Assembly (NCBI GenBank): GCA_937864035.1 | Contig: CALMIO010000003.1 | Coordinates: forward strand, 264,673-328,672 | DNA from: an uncultured Pseudomonadota bacterium | GTDB lineage: Bacteria; Bdellovibrionota_C; UBA2361; CALMIO01 | DNA length: 64,000 bases | Direction: 5' to 3' | Shown: in pieces, positions 44,792-53,602 of the stretch | How the letters are laid out: every line of letters starts with the position of its first letter | Numbering within the stretch: position 1 is the first letter of the stretch | Translations under genes and position numbers: made by a program | Notes under the pieces: generated by a model | The model's database searches: none | What the model was told of the DNA's origin: nothing | Seen by the model: the letters and a program-made list of their open reading frames with translations, nothing else

Positions 44792-45661
44792 TTACCTTTT
44801 TCTCCGATCGCGCTTTTTTTCTTTTGATTTTATTCCATTTTTCTTCGCCCATTTCCATGACTTTTCGGCATGAGCGATAATGATATTTGCCGCTTCTTCC
44901 GGAGTATTAACAATATGAATCGGAGCGAAATCTCCCTGACTAATCAAGCCTCGTTTTAATGGGTAATGTTTGAGCCAGTCAAGTAATCCACCCCAAAATT
45001 TTGAGTCAAGTAAAACTAATGGCCTCTGAGAAAGGTGCTTGACTTGCAAAAGTTGCCAAGAAAAAAAGAGTTCGAGCAAAGTTCCTATACCACCGGGAGT
45101 AACAATAATAGAGTGAGAAAGCCTCATAAAATCATCGAGTCGGGAAGAAAATTTATAATGATGCCTTTTAATATCTAAATGAAGATTAGGCTCACGCTCA
45201 AAACCACCTTCGATTGATATACCAAAAGAGAGCGCCGAAGAAGCTTTTTCACGTTGACCTTGCAAAGCTCCCTTATTAGCCGCTTCCATCAAACCCGGCC
45301 CTCCCCCTGTCAAAATGTCTATTCCACGCCACGCTAACATCCGAGCAAGTTGAAAGACATTAGCATACTCAGGTGTATCATGTTGAATGCGAGCGCTTCC
45401 AAAAATACAGGTTCTGTAAAACCTACCATCATCTAGCTGTTGCAACTCTTGCTCAATCAAAATCGCCCTTTGATGAAGCGCGCTTAGTCTATGGCTAAGA
45501 TGATCGCGAATTGCTCCCCTTCCTTTCTTCGGAATAGAAGCGCTCGGTCCATCATCATCATCAATCAATTGATATAAAAAAGCATCGCCTATCTTCTGGC
45601 TAACCTTTTTGTTTTGAGCGGTTTTTGCTTTAAATTTAAGTGTTTGTTTTTTTGATGCCAT
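44792..45661 (-). CDS. LOG family protein (cytokinin riboside 5'-monophosphate phosphoribohydrolase-like)
   Basis: A 289-residue Rossmann-type protein. FGSARIQHDTPEYANVF, ILTGGGPGLMEAANKGA and the core PGGIGTLLELFFSW are the LOG motifs (GG-G-MEaaNkGA and PGGxGTxxE). The family hydrolyses nucleoside 5'-monophosphates to the base and ribose phosphate; older annotations call it lysine decarboxylase. An N-terminal basic extension of about 75 residues and a Lys-rich tail are longer than in the minimal family. ATG 45661. Confidence 0.88.
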   Translation of the reverse strand: MASKKQTLKFKAKTAQNKKVSQKIGDAFLYQLIDDDDGPSASIPKKGRGAIRDHLSHRLSALHQRAILIEQELQQLDDGRFYRTCIFGSARIQHDTPEYANVFQLARMLAWRGIDILTGGGPGLMEAANKGALQGQREKASSALSFGISIEGGFEREPNLHLDIKRHHYKFSSRLDDFMRLSHSIIVTPGGIGTLLELFFSWQLLQVKHLSQRPLVLLDSKFWGGLLDWLKHYPLKRGLISQGDFAPIHIVNTPEEAANIIIAHAEKSWKWAKKNGIKSKEKKRDRRKR

Positions 45662-45718
45662 AAATATTTTAAAAGACTATACATTATAGGATAACTATTT
45701 AAAAAACACGAGAGCAAC

Positions 45719-46759
45719 CTATGGTTGTCGCCCAAACAAACCAGAGTAAAGCCGCGAATTTGAGGTAGTAGAACGATAGATCAGAATAATAAGCCCTATT
45801 AAAAGCATTATCAAACTCAAAATCTGTCCTCGTGTTAATTGAAAAATTTGAAATCCGATATGTGCATCCGGCATTCGAAACTGCTCTCCAACAACCCTGA
45901 GTATCGAATAAAAAATAAGAAAATAACCTGTCAACACTCCTGTTTTTCTAGGGCTACGCCAAACAAAAAACAACAATAAAAACAACACCAAACCTTCAAG
46001 CAAAGCTTCATATATTTGTGACGGATGGCGAGGAGTTAAAACTTCGCCAATCGCTACCCTGAGAGCTTGATCGCCATTTTGAACACGCTCAATAACCGAA
46101 TAAAGAATTTGATCAATTTTTTGAATTCCGATCGGAAAAGCTCCTAACAGTTTATGCCAACTCTCCGAAGAAACACCAATCAAACTTAAGGCACCCTCAA
46201 GCTCCTTTAGACGATCTGGTAAATAACGGGGCCATAATAAAATATCCTGTGGAAATTTAACCGCCCAAGCTAAATTTGGATCACAAGGACGACCAACAAG
46301 CTCCCCATTAATAAAATTTGCCAGCCGCCCAAAAAATACCCCCAAAGGACCAGTGTACGCGCATAAATCAATTAAATGCCATATCGGCAAATGATGGCGT
46401 TTACCATAAATTACGCAAGCAATAATAATACCCATTATGCCGCCGTGACTTGCCATACCACCTTCATTAAGCGCAAGCGCGCCCCAAAAAGGCAAACGGA
46501 AACGAAAATCAACTAGCAAAGCGGGTTCATAAAAAAAACAATATCCTAAACGACCACCAATAATACAACCTAAAGCAGCTGCAAATATAAAATCGCCGAC
46601 TTTCAACAAAGCCAATGGCGAACGATCTGTTTTTGAAAGATTTCTAATCACCAAATACGCCAGCAAAAATCCAACCAAATATGACAAACCATACCAACGA
46701 ATGCCAAAATTATCGGTAATCTTTAAGGCGAACGGGGAAATATTATGAACGTAAGCCAT
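45719..46759 (-). CDS. lgt: Prolipoprotein diacylglyceryl transferase
   Basis: A 346-residue polytopic inner-membrane enzyme attaching diacylglycerol to the lipobox cysteine of prolipoproteins. GGRLGYCFFYEP, GGMASHGGIMGII (catalytic His region) and FFGRLANFINGELVGRP (the Lgt signature with essential Arg and Asn) are all present; HPSQIYEALLEGL follows. About 50 extra residues after the signature (ELEGALSLIGVSSESWHKLL onward) make it longer than E. coli Lgt (291). AGAGAG just before ATG 46759 is the ribosome site. Confidence 0.95.
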   Translation of the reverse strand: MAYVHNISPFALKITDNFGIRWYGLSYLVGFLLAYLVIRNLSKTDRSPLALLKVGDFIFAAALGCIIGGRLGYCFFYEPALLVDFRFRLPFWGALALNEGGMASHGGIMGIIIACVIYGKRHHLPIWHLIDLCAYTGPLGVFFGRLANFINGELVGRPCDPNLAWAVKFPQDILLWPRYLPDRLKELEGALSLIGVSSESWHKLLGAFPIGIQKIDQILYSVIERVQNGDQALRVAIGEVLTPRHPSQIYEALLEGLVLFLLLFFVWRSPRKTGVLTGYFLIFYSILRVVGEQFRMPDAHIGFQIFQLTRGQILSLIMLLIGLIILIYRSTTSNSRLYSGLFGRQP

Positions 46760-46795
46760 CTCTCTTTTGTATTAATAATTTTTACAAATAAAAGA

Positions 46796-47995
46796 TCAAT
46801 GTTTTTGAGAATTATAACTTGCTAATCCAGCTGCCAAAATCTCAACCGCTCTTCGCAAACGATCGCCGGCTAACACAAAAGCGAAACGTGCCTGATTGCG
46901 ACCCATTCCGGGAGTTAAGTAAAAACCCTCTGCCGGAGTGATAAACACCGTTTCTTTCTCAAGGTTAAAAGTTGTTAACATAAATTCAGCAAAGCTAGTA
47001 GCATCATCAACTGGTAGTTCAGCAATCGCGTAAAAAGCGCCGTCTGGCAAATATAGCTTAGCATCTTTTATTTTGAGGAATTCTTTGGCAAAAAGATCTC
47101 GTCGACTCTTAAATTCAACCACCAGTTCCTTAATAAATTCATCGGGGCTGTTTTCTAGCACTCTCAAGGCCGCAACTTGCTCCACCGTCGAAACCGATAG
47201 GCGAGCTTGAGCGAGCTTTAAACAAACATTCATCAGCTCTTTGTTATAAGAGATAATTGACCCGATTCGAGCGCCGCATAAGCTGAAGCGTTTTGAAAAG
47301 CTATCAATCACTACAACATGTTCCAGCGAACCTTCAGCGGCCAAAGCCGAAATCGGAACACCATCAAAAATCAATTCGCGATAAGTCTCGTCAACTATTA
47401 ACCATAGAGATTTTTCACGAGCAAATTGAATCAAGGAATCGAGTTGTAATTTAGTGAGAGTTGTACCAGTAGGATTATTAGGAGAGCAAATTAATATTGC
47501 TTTAGTCCGTTCAGTCAAAAAATGGCAACAACGTTCAATGCTCGGATAGCTAAATTTCGAATCTTTTTCAAGCGGAACACCAATTAAAGAAAACCCCAAG
47601 GTATTAGCAAAACTAAAATAATTGGTATAAGTTGGCTCAAAAACAATCATCTCATCTCCAACATCAGCGCAACTCGCGAAAGCAAATAATAAGGCCTCGC
47701 TAGCACCGGCAGTAATAACAAAGTTATCTGATTTCAGCTTAATATTCAGGGAGCGAGAAAGATATTCAGCCCACGCCGCGCGTAAATTTTGAATACCTTG
47801 CGAAGATTGATATTCAACCACTGGAGAAGAAAATGATCTAATCCCTTCAAAATAAGCTTCAGGAGAAGCTACGTCCGGTTGACCAATATTTAGATAATAA
47901 ACGTCAACTCCTCGGAGTTTAGCTTGATCTGCCAAGGGATAAAGCTTTCTAATCGGAGATGCTGGCGCGATCTTACCTCGCTCAGATATGCGCAT
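46796..47995 (-). CDS. Class I/II pyridoxal-phosphate aminotransferase
   Basis: A 399-residue fold-type I PLP enzyme. Key segments are YLNIGQPDVASPEAYF, ICSPNNPTGTTLT (the NNPTG loop), LIVDETYRELIFDG (cofactor Asp and Tyr) and VVIDSFSKRFSLCGARIG (catalytic Lys). QARFAFVLAG supplies the substrate-carboxylate Arg. The pattern matches aspartate/aromatic-type family members but does not fix the substrate. The upstream DUF4388 gene's TAA directly abuts this ATG, so the two are co-transcribed. Confidence 0.88.
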   Translation of the reverse strand: MRISERGKIAPASPIRKLYPLADQAKLRGVDVYYLNIGQPDVASPEAYFEGIRSFSSPVVEYQSSQGIQNLRAAWAEYLSRSLNIKLKSDNFVITAGASEALLFAFASCADVGDEMIVFEPTYTNYFSFANTLGFSLIGVPLEKDSKFSYPSIERCCHFLTERTKAILICSPNNPTGTTLTKLQLDSLIQFAREKSLWLIVDETYRELIFDGVPISALAAEGSLEHVVVIDSFSKRFSLCGARIGSIISYNKELMNVCLKLAQARLSVSTVEQVAALRVLENSPDEFIKELVVEFKSRRDLFAKEFLKIKDAKLYLPDGAFYAIAELPVDDATSFAEFMLTTFNLEKETVFITPAEGFYLTPGMGRNQARFAFVLAGDRLRRAVEILAAGLASYNSQKH

Positions 47996-48931
47996 TTAAA
48001 AATAATCAAAAAAATTGATCCAAGCGATAAACGGGAAAAATATAATTACGAAAAGATATAAATAACAGATGTTATTTAGAAGAAAAATTTTAACTAATTC
48101 AGATTCATTTAAACCTCTCGTTGGAGCATAAGAAACAAAACCTTCTTGGCGATATTCATTTAGAGGTTGCTCAATAGCCGACGAGCCAGCGACCTCTTCT
48201 GAGATCTCAGCAGATTTGTTTTGAGCGATGTTTTGATCAGGAACAACCAATAAGCCTTTTGCGCATAAAGATTGGATAGCAGAAATAAAACCACCTAAGC
48301 TAGCAATAGTTCTAGAACGCAAGATACTAACTGGCAAAGGACCCCCTATCAATAGATCAATAATCTGTTCTTCAATCGGTTTGAAAGGATTAGTGTAAAT
48401 TCTGAGAGCTTCTTTTTCAATTTGCAACAACTTATCCCCGGGAAAATCTTCGGCAAATTTTTTAGCATCAGTTCGAACAATATCTAATTCAATTAAAATC
48501 TGCCCAACCATCAATTGCGGAGCAAACTCTCGCTCAAATTCAACTACTTTATTTTCAAACTCAAACAACTTCCCCACTGAAAGATCAATGGCGGTTAAAC
48601 GATCTAAAATTAACTCCTTAAATATTTCGGTAAGTTTTTCGGCTGTTAGCTTCTCATTTATGGTAAAAACCATCTGGACGACAGAACCAAAAGTTAAGCC
48701 TTGGATGTCTCTATCAGGCGGCGTGCTATAACCAAGCTGAGCCAACTTATCTAACAACTGAGCTGTAGAATCAGCTTTCGAATCAATCACATCAACCAAA
48801 CGCCCCTTAAAAAATAGCAAAGTAACCAAATGATCATTGGGCTCAATTCTAAGCTCGCCGTTATGCTTGCGAGAGCTAATACCCCGAATAATTTCAGCTA
48901 TAGAATTATAATCAATAACACCTTGTTTCAT
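47996..48931 (-). CDS. DUF4388-like (PATAN-type) protein with C-terminal membrane helix
   Basis: A 311-residue protein. The N-terminal domain (IAEIIRGISSRKHNGELRIE, then LLFFKGRLVDVIDSKAD) follows the DUF4388 pattern, in which a sensor-like domain with 'l.f.dGrlv.a' is common in deltaproteobacterial and cyanobacterial regulators. A helical middle part with LMVGQILIELDIVR resembles the 'iG.iLve.g.it' motif of the same family. The last 30 residues are a membrane anchor (YLFVIIFFPFIAWINFF). The role is unknown; a scaffold or signalling role is inferred from the domain. Confidence 0.6.
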   Translation of the reverse strand: MKQGVIDYNSIAEIIRGISSRKHNGELRIEPNDHLVTLLFFKGRLVDVIDSKADSTAQLLDKLAQLGYSTPPDRDIQGLTFGSVVQMVFTINEKLTAEKLTEIFKELILDRLTAIDLSVGKLFEFENKVVEFEREFAPQLMVGQILIELDIVRTDAKKFAEDFPGDKLLQIEKEALRIYTNPFKPIEEQIIDLLIGGPLPVSILRSRTIASLGGFISAIQSLCAKGLLVVPDQNIAQNKSAEISEEVAGSSAIEQPLNEYRQEGFVSYAPTRGLNESELVKIFLLNNICYLYLFVIIFFPFIAWINFFDYF

Positions 48932-48952
48932 AAAATTTTACTAGAATACAGG

Positions 48953-50749
48953 TCAATCCAACTCATTTACCATTGTCAAAACTAAAATTACTATCACAAC
49001 CGATAACACTCCAAACTGAGCAAAAATAAGGTGTGGATAAATTTCGTTTAAAATAGCCGTATCGCTTGGGAAACCAAACATAGGCATCAATAACAAGAGC
49101 AAGCCAGCTAACACTAAAACAAAATATTTGTCATATCTTCCTAAACAGAGTTTTAATCGATAATAGAGAAGCTCTACCGCGCTATTTCGACTAGGTTTTT
49201 CAACCCTCTCCATAACTGAAAACACCATTAGGCCCTGAAGTTTTTCAAGATTACGTCTGATCTTCAAAGAACGGTGAGGTTGCCAAACTAATCCAAAAAC
49301 AATCAAACTTACTCCCAAAGCAAAAAGAGGAGAAAATCCTAAACCGAACAAAATTCCATTTTCTATATTCTCTAGTTTGCGATCTAGCTCGCTACTATCA
49401 CCGAAAGCCGAGCGGCTATAATACGCGGCTGGCAAACTAGGCAAAGCAACTGATTGATTAGAAAGTATGCCAAAAGCCAACTCATAACTCTGCATTCTCT
49501 CGACAAATTCTGGAGCCAGCTTATGAGCATAAGTCAGGTAATTTTTCTTCTCGTCAAATTTAAGATCGTAATCAATTAATTTAGATAAGTTAAAATTAGC
49601 GGCTAAGTCATTCTGATTGCCAGAAATCGCGTTTTTCAAAGATACCATCGCTTCTTCAAGAGCTTTCTTGTCTCCGATCAATATCAGCAAACTGGCAGTA
49701 AGTGACTCTTTAAACCAAGTTTCCGGAACTAATTTATAAATCTCTTCGGCGATCTGGCTAGCATCTTCTAATAACTGATAACGCTTAAAAATATGCAGGG
49801 CGCCATATAAAATCACTGGATCGGAGCGATAACGAGCAATAACCCGTTGCGCCAAAGAAGGAGAATAATTTGTGAACTCTCCTCGAGTTGCGCTAATTAA
49901 AGACATTGCCTGAGGATTTTGCAACCAAAGATTACCAAGCTCTCTATAAGTAACAACAAAATAAAATAATATAGCTATAATACCCGTTAATAATACAACC
50001 CAACGCTTAAATACTCCAAAATACCACCCTAAAATACCCCAAACAATTAGAGTAAAAAACGGATCAACCATCAATGGAGCGCTTACTAAGGCAAAAGCCA
50101 CAAAAACACGGATGACCCTTTCTCGTCCCAAACTTTTAGAAGAAAGATCGCCTCGCATACCGTTAAAAACAAAATACCAAACCAACGCTTGGTAAATTAA
50201 AATAGCGAATAAAAGAGAGAAAAAGATCGGATAACTAATGTTGATATAGGTTTTAATCCTAATAATCACATCGCTAAAAAAATTACTTAGCCACAAATAG
50301 CTCAAACTAACAGGGTTTTCCTGATAGCGATTAATGCGTGCGTAGAGTTCAAGATTATCCGGCGCTATCTGCTTTGCTTGTTCAAATAAAACCCAAGCAG
50401 TGCCACTATCTCCTTCATTTAACTTTAATTCACCAATTTCACCAAGTTTCAGAGCAATTCGGGTAAATTTCGTAGCGCCCGTACTCTCGGCCAGCTCAAT
50501 AATTTCTTTAACTTCATCTTTAATTCGACTACGCGAAAAATTTCCACTTTCAATAGATTGCAATTTATCTTCTATCTGGCGCAAAGCAACCTGAATCGGA
50601 GCATACGATCTTGTTTGAGTTGTAGCGGTTTTTGGATTAAGGGGTACCGGCTGAGATTCGGCTATTGATTGACCAAAGAGAAAAATAACGGCATTTAGCA
50701 ACAACAAAACTTTTAAGGAGTGGCTCAAAAAACGATCTAAAAAGGGCAT
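48953..50749 (-). CDS. Large membrane protein with TPR-like repeats
   Basis: About 598 residues from ATG 50749 (in-frame TTG at 50773 is less likely). It has a signal or membrane segment (residues 10-27); a periplasmic TPR-like stretch (SGTAWVLFEQAKQIAPDNLE); four or five helices (about 165-270); a second TPR-like region (KKALEEAMVSLKNAISGNQN; LSKLIDYDLKFDEKKNYLTY); and two more helices ending at IVILVLTMVNELD. The helices-TPR-helices layout is common in deltaproteobacterial proteins of unknown function. It lies 21 bases before the DUF4388 gene, so the two probably act together. Confidence 0.6.
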   Translation of the reverse strand: MPFLDRFLSHSLKVLLLLNAVIFLFGQSIAESQPVPLNPKTATTQTRSYAPIQVALRQIEDKLQSIESGNFSRSRIKDEVKEIIELAESTGATKFTRIALKLGEIGELKLNEGDSGTAWVLFEQAKQIAPDNLELYARINRYQENPVSLSYLWLSNFFSDVIIRIKTYINISYPIFFSLLFAILIYQALVWYFVFNGMRGDLSSKSLGRERVIRVFVAFALVSAPLMVDPFFTLIVWGILGWYFGVFKRWVVLLTGIIAILFYFVVTYRELGNLWLQNPQAMSLISATRGEFTNYSPSLAQRVIARYRSDPVILYGALHIFKRYQLLEDASQIAEEIYKLVPETWFKESLTASLLILIGDKKALEEAMVSLKNAISGNQNDLAANFNLSKLIDYDLKFDEKKNYLTYAHKLAPEFVERMQSYELAFGILSNQSVALPSLPAAYYSRSAFGDSSELDRKLENIENGILFGLGFSPLFALGVSLIVFGLVWQPHRSLKIRRNLEKLQGLMVFSVMERVEKPSRNSAVELLYYRLKLCLGRYDKYFVLVLAGLLLLLMPMFGFPSDTAILNEIYPHLIFAQFGVLSVVIVILVLTMVNELD

Positions 50750-50842
50750 ATTAATAACAATCTCTCGTTGCAAAAAACAAGCTTAACTACTATCTTTTAC
50801 CTTTAAAGTATACGCAAAAAAGAACATAAGCAGGATTAAGCA

Positions 50843-51028
50843 ATGCTAATTTTATACTTATATCTATTGGGCTGTATTTTATCGAAAAAAACGAGAATTG
50901 TGATAGTGGTTTTATTAGCGCTCTCAACTGCTAATTGCGCTCAAACTGGTTGCAAAATTAATACCAATAATAATGAATTTGTCGAAGATTGCGGAAATTC
51001 TTCAAGCAAATTCGCCTGTCAAAAATAA
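50843..51028 (+). CDS. Small exported protein, possibly a lipoprotein
   Basis: A 61-residue frame with AGGAT before ATG 50843. A hydrophobic segment (IVIVVLLALSTANC) is followed by Cys-containing polar sequence (AQTGCKINTNNN ... FVEDCGNSS). Cys32 could be a lipobox cysteine, but Asn at -1 is unusual, so an ordinary signal peptide and disulfides are equally likely. An inner start could also be used. The frame stands alone, flanked by opposite-strand genes. Confidence 0.4.
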   Translation: MLILYLYLLGCILSKKTRIVIVVLLALSTANCAQTGCKINTNNNEFVEDCGNSSSKFACQK

Positions 51029-51126
51029 AATTAAAAATCAATAACTAAAACTTCTGGCGAAACAACCTAGACAACGAAATCAAGCTTAAATCTTTTTGAA
51101 CCGTTCGCTCCCTACACCAATTAACC

Positions 51127-52299
51127 CTAACCAATCTTGTCCCGTAACTCATCTAAGCGCTTAAGATCTTCCCAAGCAAAGTGCCCGGTAGCCAAAGGAA
51201 CGCGGCCAAAATGACCATAAGTTGCTGTCTCTTGAAAGATTGGTCTATTAAGCTTCAATTCATTCATTATGCCTTCTGGAGTAAAATCAAATAACTCTTT
51301 TATAGCACTAATAATAAACCCTAGCGGTTTTGTTTCGGTACCAAAGGTATCAATAAAAATCGAGACCGGTTTAGCAACACCAATCGCGTAAGCAACTTGC
51401 AACTCGCATGCTTTAGCCAAGCCGGCGGCAACAATATGCTTAGCAACATAACGCATCATATAAGCCGCCGATCTATCAACTTTGGTGGCATCTTTGCCGG
51501 AAAACGCACCGCCACCGTGACGACTAAAGCCACCGTAAGTATCAACAATAATTTTGCGTCCTGTCAAACCACAATCGCAGGCTGGACCACCCAAAACAAA
51601 ACGCCCGGTCGGATTAACAAAAAATCGGGTTGTAGCGGTCAATAAATTCGCAGGCACGATCTTCTTTATAAGCTCTTCAATAATAAATTCCTCTAATTTT
51701 TCCAAATCCATCTCTTCGGTGTGTTGAGTAGAAACAACTATCGCGTCTGCTGATTTAGGAACTCCATCAGAATATTTAAGGGAAACTTGTGTTTTACCGT
51801 CGGGACGCAGAAAAGAGCCGACTGGCGAACGGCGTAACTTTTCCAAGCCACTCGCTAATTTATGCGCCAAACTAATCGGTAGAGGCATCAACTCCTCCGA
51901 TTGATCACAGGCGAAACCAAACATAATACCTTGATCGCCAGCGCCCTGCTCCTTAAACTTTCCCTCTCCCTTAGTAACACCAATACTAATGTCGGGACTC
52001 TGGCGTGAAATTAAAGATAAAATCTCGCAACTATCAGCTGAAAATCCTAAATTTTCATGATTATAACCGATATCTCTAATAACTTGCCTAGCAATCTCCT
52101 CGAGTTTATATTCTGCGTTACTCGAAATTTCGCCAGCTAAAATTAAACGATTATTTTTAACCAACGCTTCGCAAGCAACTCGGCTTGACGAATCATTTTT
52201 TAAGCAGTGATCCAAAATAGCGTCTGAGATCTGATCACAGATCTTATCAGGGTGTCCACTAGCGACACTCTCCGAAGAAAAAATAAACTCAGAAGCCAC
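51127..52299 (-). CDS. metK: S-adenosylmethionine synthetase
   Basis: A 390-residue enzyme making SAM from methionine and ATP. The start is GTG 52299. ESVASGHPDKICDQISDAIL (ATP site), GAGDQGIMFGFAC (the GAGDQG motif), GGPACDCGLTGRKIIVDTYG and GGGAFSGKDATKVDRSAAY (the P-loop-like GGGAFSGKD signature) are all intact. It is the last gene of the run DUF1844 - Do protease - cytochrome c - hpf - metK. No SAM riboswitch is visible in the 29-base gap from hpf. Confidence 0.96.
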   Translation of the reverse strand: MASEFIFSSESVASGHPDKICDQISDAILDHCLKNDSSSRVACEALVKNNRLILAGEISSNAEYKLEEIARQVIRDIGYNHENLGFSADSCEILSLISRQSPDISIGVTKGEGKFKEQGAGDQGIMFGFACDQSEELMPLPISLAHKLASGLEKLRRSPVGSFLRPDGKTQVSLKYSDGVPKSADAIVVSTQHTEEMDLEKLEEFIIEELIKKIVPANLLTATTRFFVNPTGRFVLGGPACDCGLTGRKIIVDTYGGFSRHGGGAFSGKDATKVDRSAAYMMRYVAKHIVAAGLAKACELQVAYAIGVAKPVSIFIDTFGTETKPLGFIISAIKELFDFTPEGIMNELKLNRPIFQETATYGHFGRVPLATGHFAWEDLKRLDELRDKIG

Positions 52300-52328
52300 T
52301 TTTGAGTAAAAATATTTAGAAAATCTCT

Positions 52329-52643
52329 CTAATGATGAGCAGTGATTTTTTCTTTATGCTTTCTTAATTGATTGGCGGCGGTGGCGACCAACGCGTCAAT
52401 TGCGGCATAAAGATCGTCGCGGATCTCTTTACAATGAAAATCAGCGCCATCAGCATGAAATTGCAACTCAGCAATTTGCTCTTTCTTTTGAACTTGGAGT
52501 ATTAAACGCGCTTCGGTATCATGATGAATAAATTTTTTTAAAACTGCGCTAATTTTCTCCTCCGCGTGCGATTTAATTGCTGGTGTGCTTTCAATACCTC
52601 GAAACGTAATCGATAATTGAATATTTTTAGGCGCCGATACCAT
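52329..52643 (-). CDS. hpf: Short hibernation promoting factor (HPF/RaiA family)
   Basis: A 104-residue ribosome-associated protein with the beta-alpha-beta-beta-beta-alpha HPF fold: FRGIESTPAIKSHAEEKISA, RLILQVQKKEQIAELQFHAD and DDLYAAIDALVATAANQLRK. The basic helix tail ends in HKEKITAHH. It lacks the C-terminal dimerisation domain, so it is the short form that acts with a partner (RMF-like) or stabilises 70S ribosomes. AAAGG lies eight bases before ATG 52643. Confidence 0.9.
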   Translation of the reverse strand: MVSAPKNIQLSITFRGIESTPAIKSHAEEKISAVLKKFIHHDTEARLILQVQKKEQIAELQFHADGADFHCKEIRDDLYAAIDALVATAANQLRKHKEKITAHH

Positions 52644-52714
52644 TGTTAACCTTTATTAAAAAATATTAAAAGTTGATAATTAGATTTTATCTCGAAATAT
52701 ATAAAAAATAAAGT

Positions 52715-53596
52715 TTATCGTTGGGTTTTAACAAATCTAGCAATAGCAAACAGATCTGAAACTTCTGCGTTACGATAAAAACGGGTTGGGCAAAAATCAG
52801 GAGAAATGCCTCTTAAATCAGGAGTTAAACCAGTTACTAAGTAATCTACTATCTGTTCCTCGCTCCATAGTTTAAATTTTTCAGCTGTTAAAGCCGGCGC
52901 CGTCTTAATTAAATCACCCCGCCTAAATGATTTTCCACCCTTTAAAAAACCTTCGTCAGAAAAAAACGAGCTGGGACTATTGTGGCAAAAACTACAGCGC
53001 GCTACATGCGTAACAAGATATCTGCCATACTCCAAAGCATGAGTACTGCGAATACTTGGTACAACCCCGCCAACAACTGATGATCGAGAAAATATTTTTA
53101 AAGCATTTTTAGGATTAAATTTAAAATTACCACTTGTTTGCTGCTTTATCTGATTTTCAACCGCAGGCTGAGCCTTGATATAAGATATGATAGATAACAA
53201 ATCCCGATCTGAAAGCCATTCATAACCCGAATGAAAATACCATCGCAACTTACGCTCGTCTTTACCTTCGGCCAAACGAAATACCCTCATCAGCTCGCTG
53301 GCGCTATAACCCCAAATACCGGAGCGAGCAGGAGTTATATTAGCAGACAGCATAGCCCCCTGATCATCATAAACAAGCTGTCCACCAGAAAGTGGAGCAT
53401 TAGGATCGTTTTTAGCGCCATGACAAAAGCCGCAAGCCGCGAGCCCTTGAACCAAATCTTTACCACGCTCAACATATTCAGGCGAATTTGGCTCAGATAG
53501 CGGATCTGATACTGGTTTTGAACAACCAATCAAAAACAAAATCTGGCTGATTAAAAATAAGATCGCACCCCGCCCTATCTGCAACAACCAAACCAT
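52715..53596 (-). CDS. Diheme cytochrome c lipoprotein
   Basis: A 293-residue protein with a lipobox (LIGC, Cys25) and two heme-binding motifs, CGFCHG (55-60) and CSFCHN (201-206). Methionine ligands are probably in the SANITPA.SGIW-type segment and its second-half equivalent. The two halves resemble the diheme cytochrome c subunits that take electrons from membrane GMC or alcohol dehydrogenases. It may accept electrons from the GMC/Tat pair at 3.8-5.6 kb, but the genes are 47 kb apart. It starts six bases after the Do protease gene. Confidence 0.85.
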   Translation of the reverse strand: MVWLLQIGRGAILFLISQILFLIGCSKPVSDPLSEPNSPEYVERGKDLVQGLAACGFCHGAKNDPNAPLSGGQLVYDDQGAMLSANITPARSGIWGYSASELMRVFRLAEGKDERKLRWYFHSGYEWLSDRDLLSIISYIKAQPAVENQIKQQTSGNFKFNPKNALKIFSRSSVVGGVVPSIRSTHALEYGRYLVTHVARCSFCHNSPSSFFSDEGFLKGGKSFRRGDLIKTAPALTAEKFKLWSEEQIVDYLVTGLTPDLRGISPDFCPTRFYRNAEVSDLFAIARFVKTQR

Positions 53597-53602
53597 ATTA
53601 GC

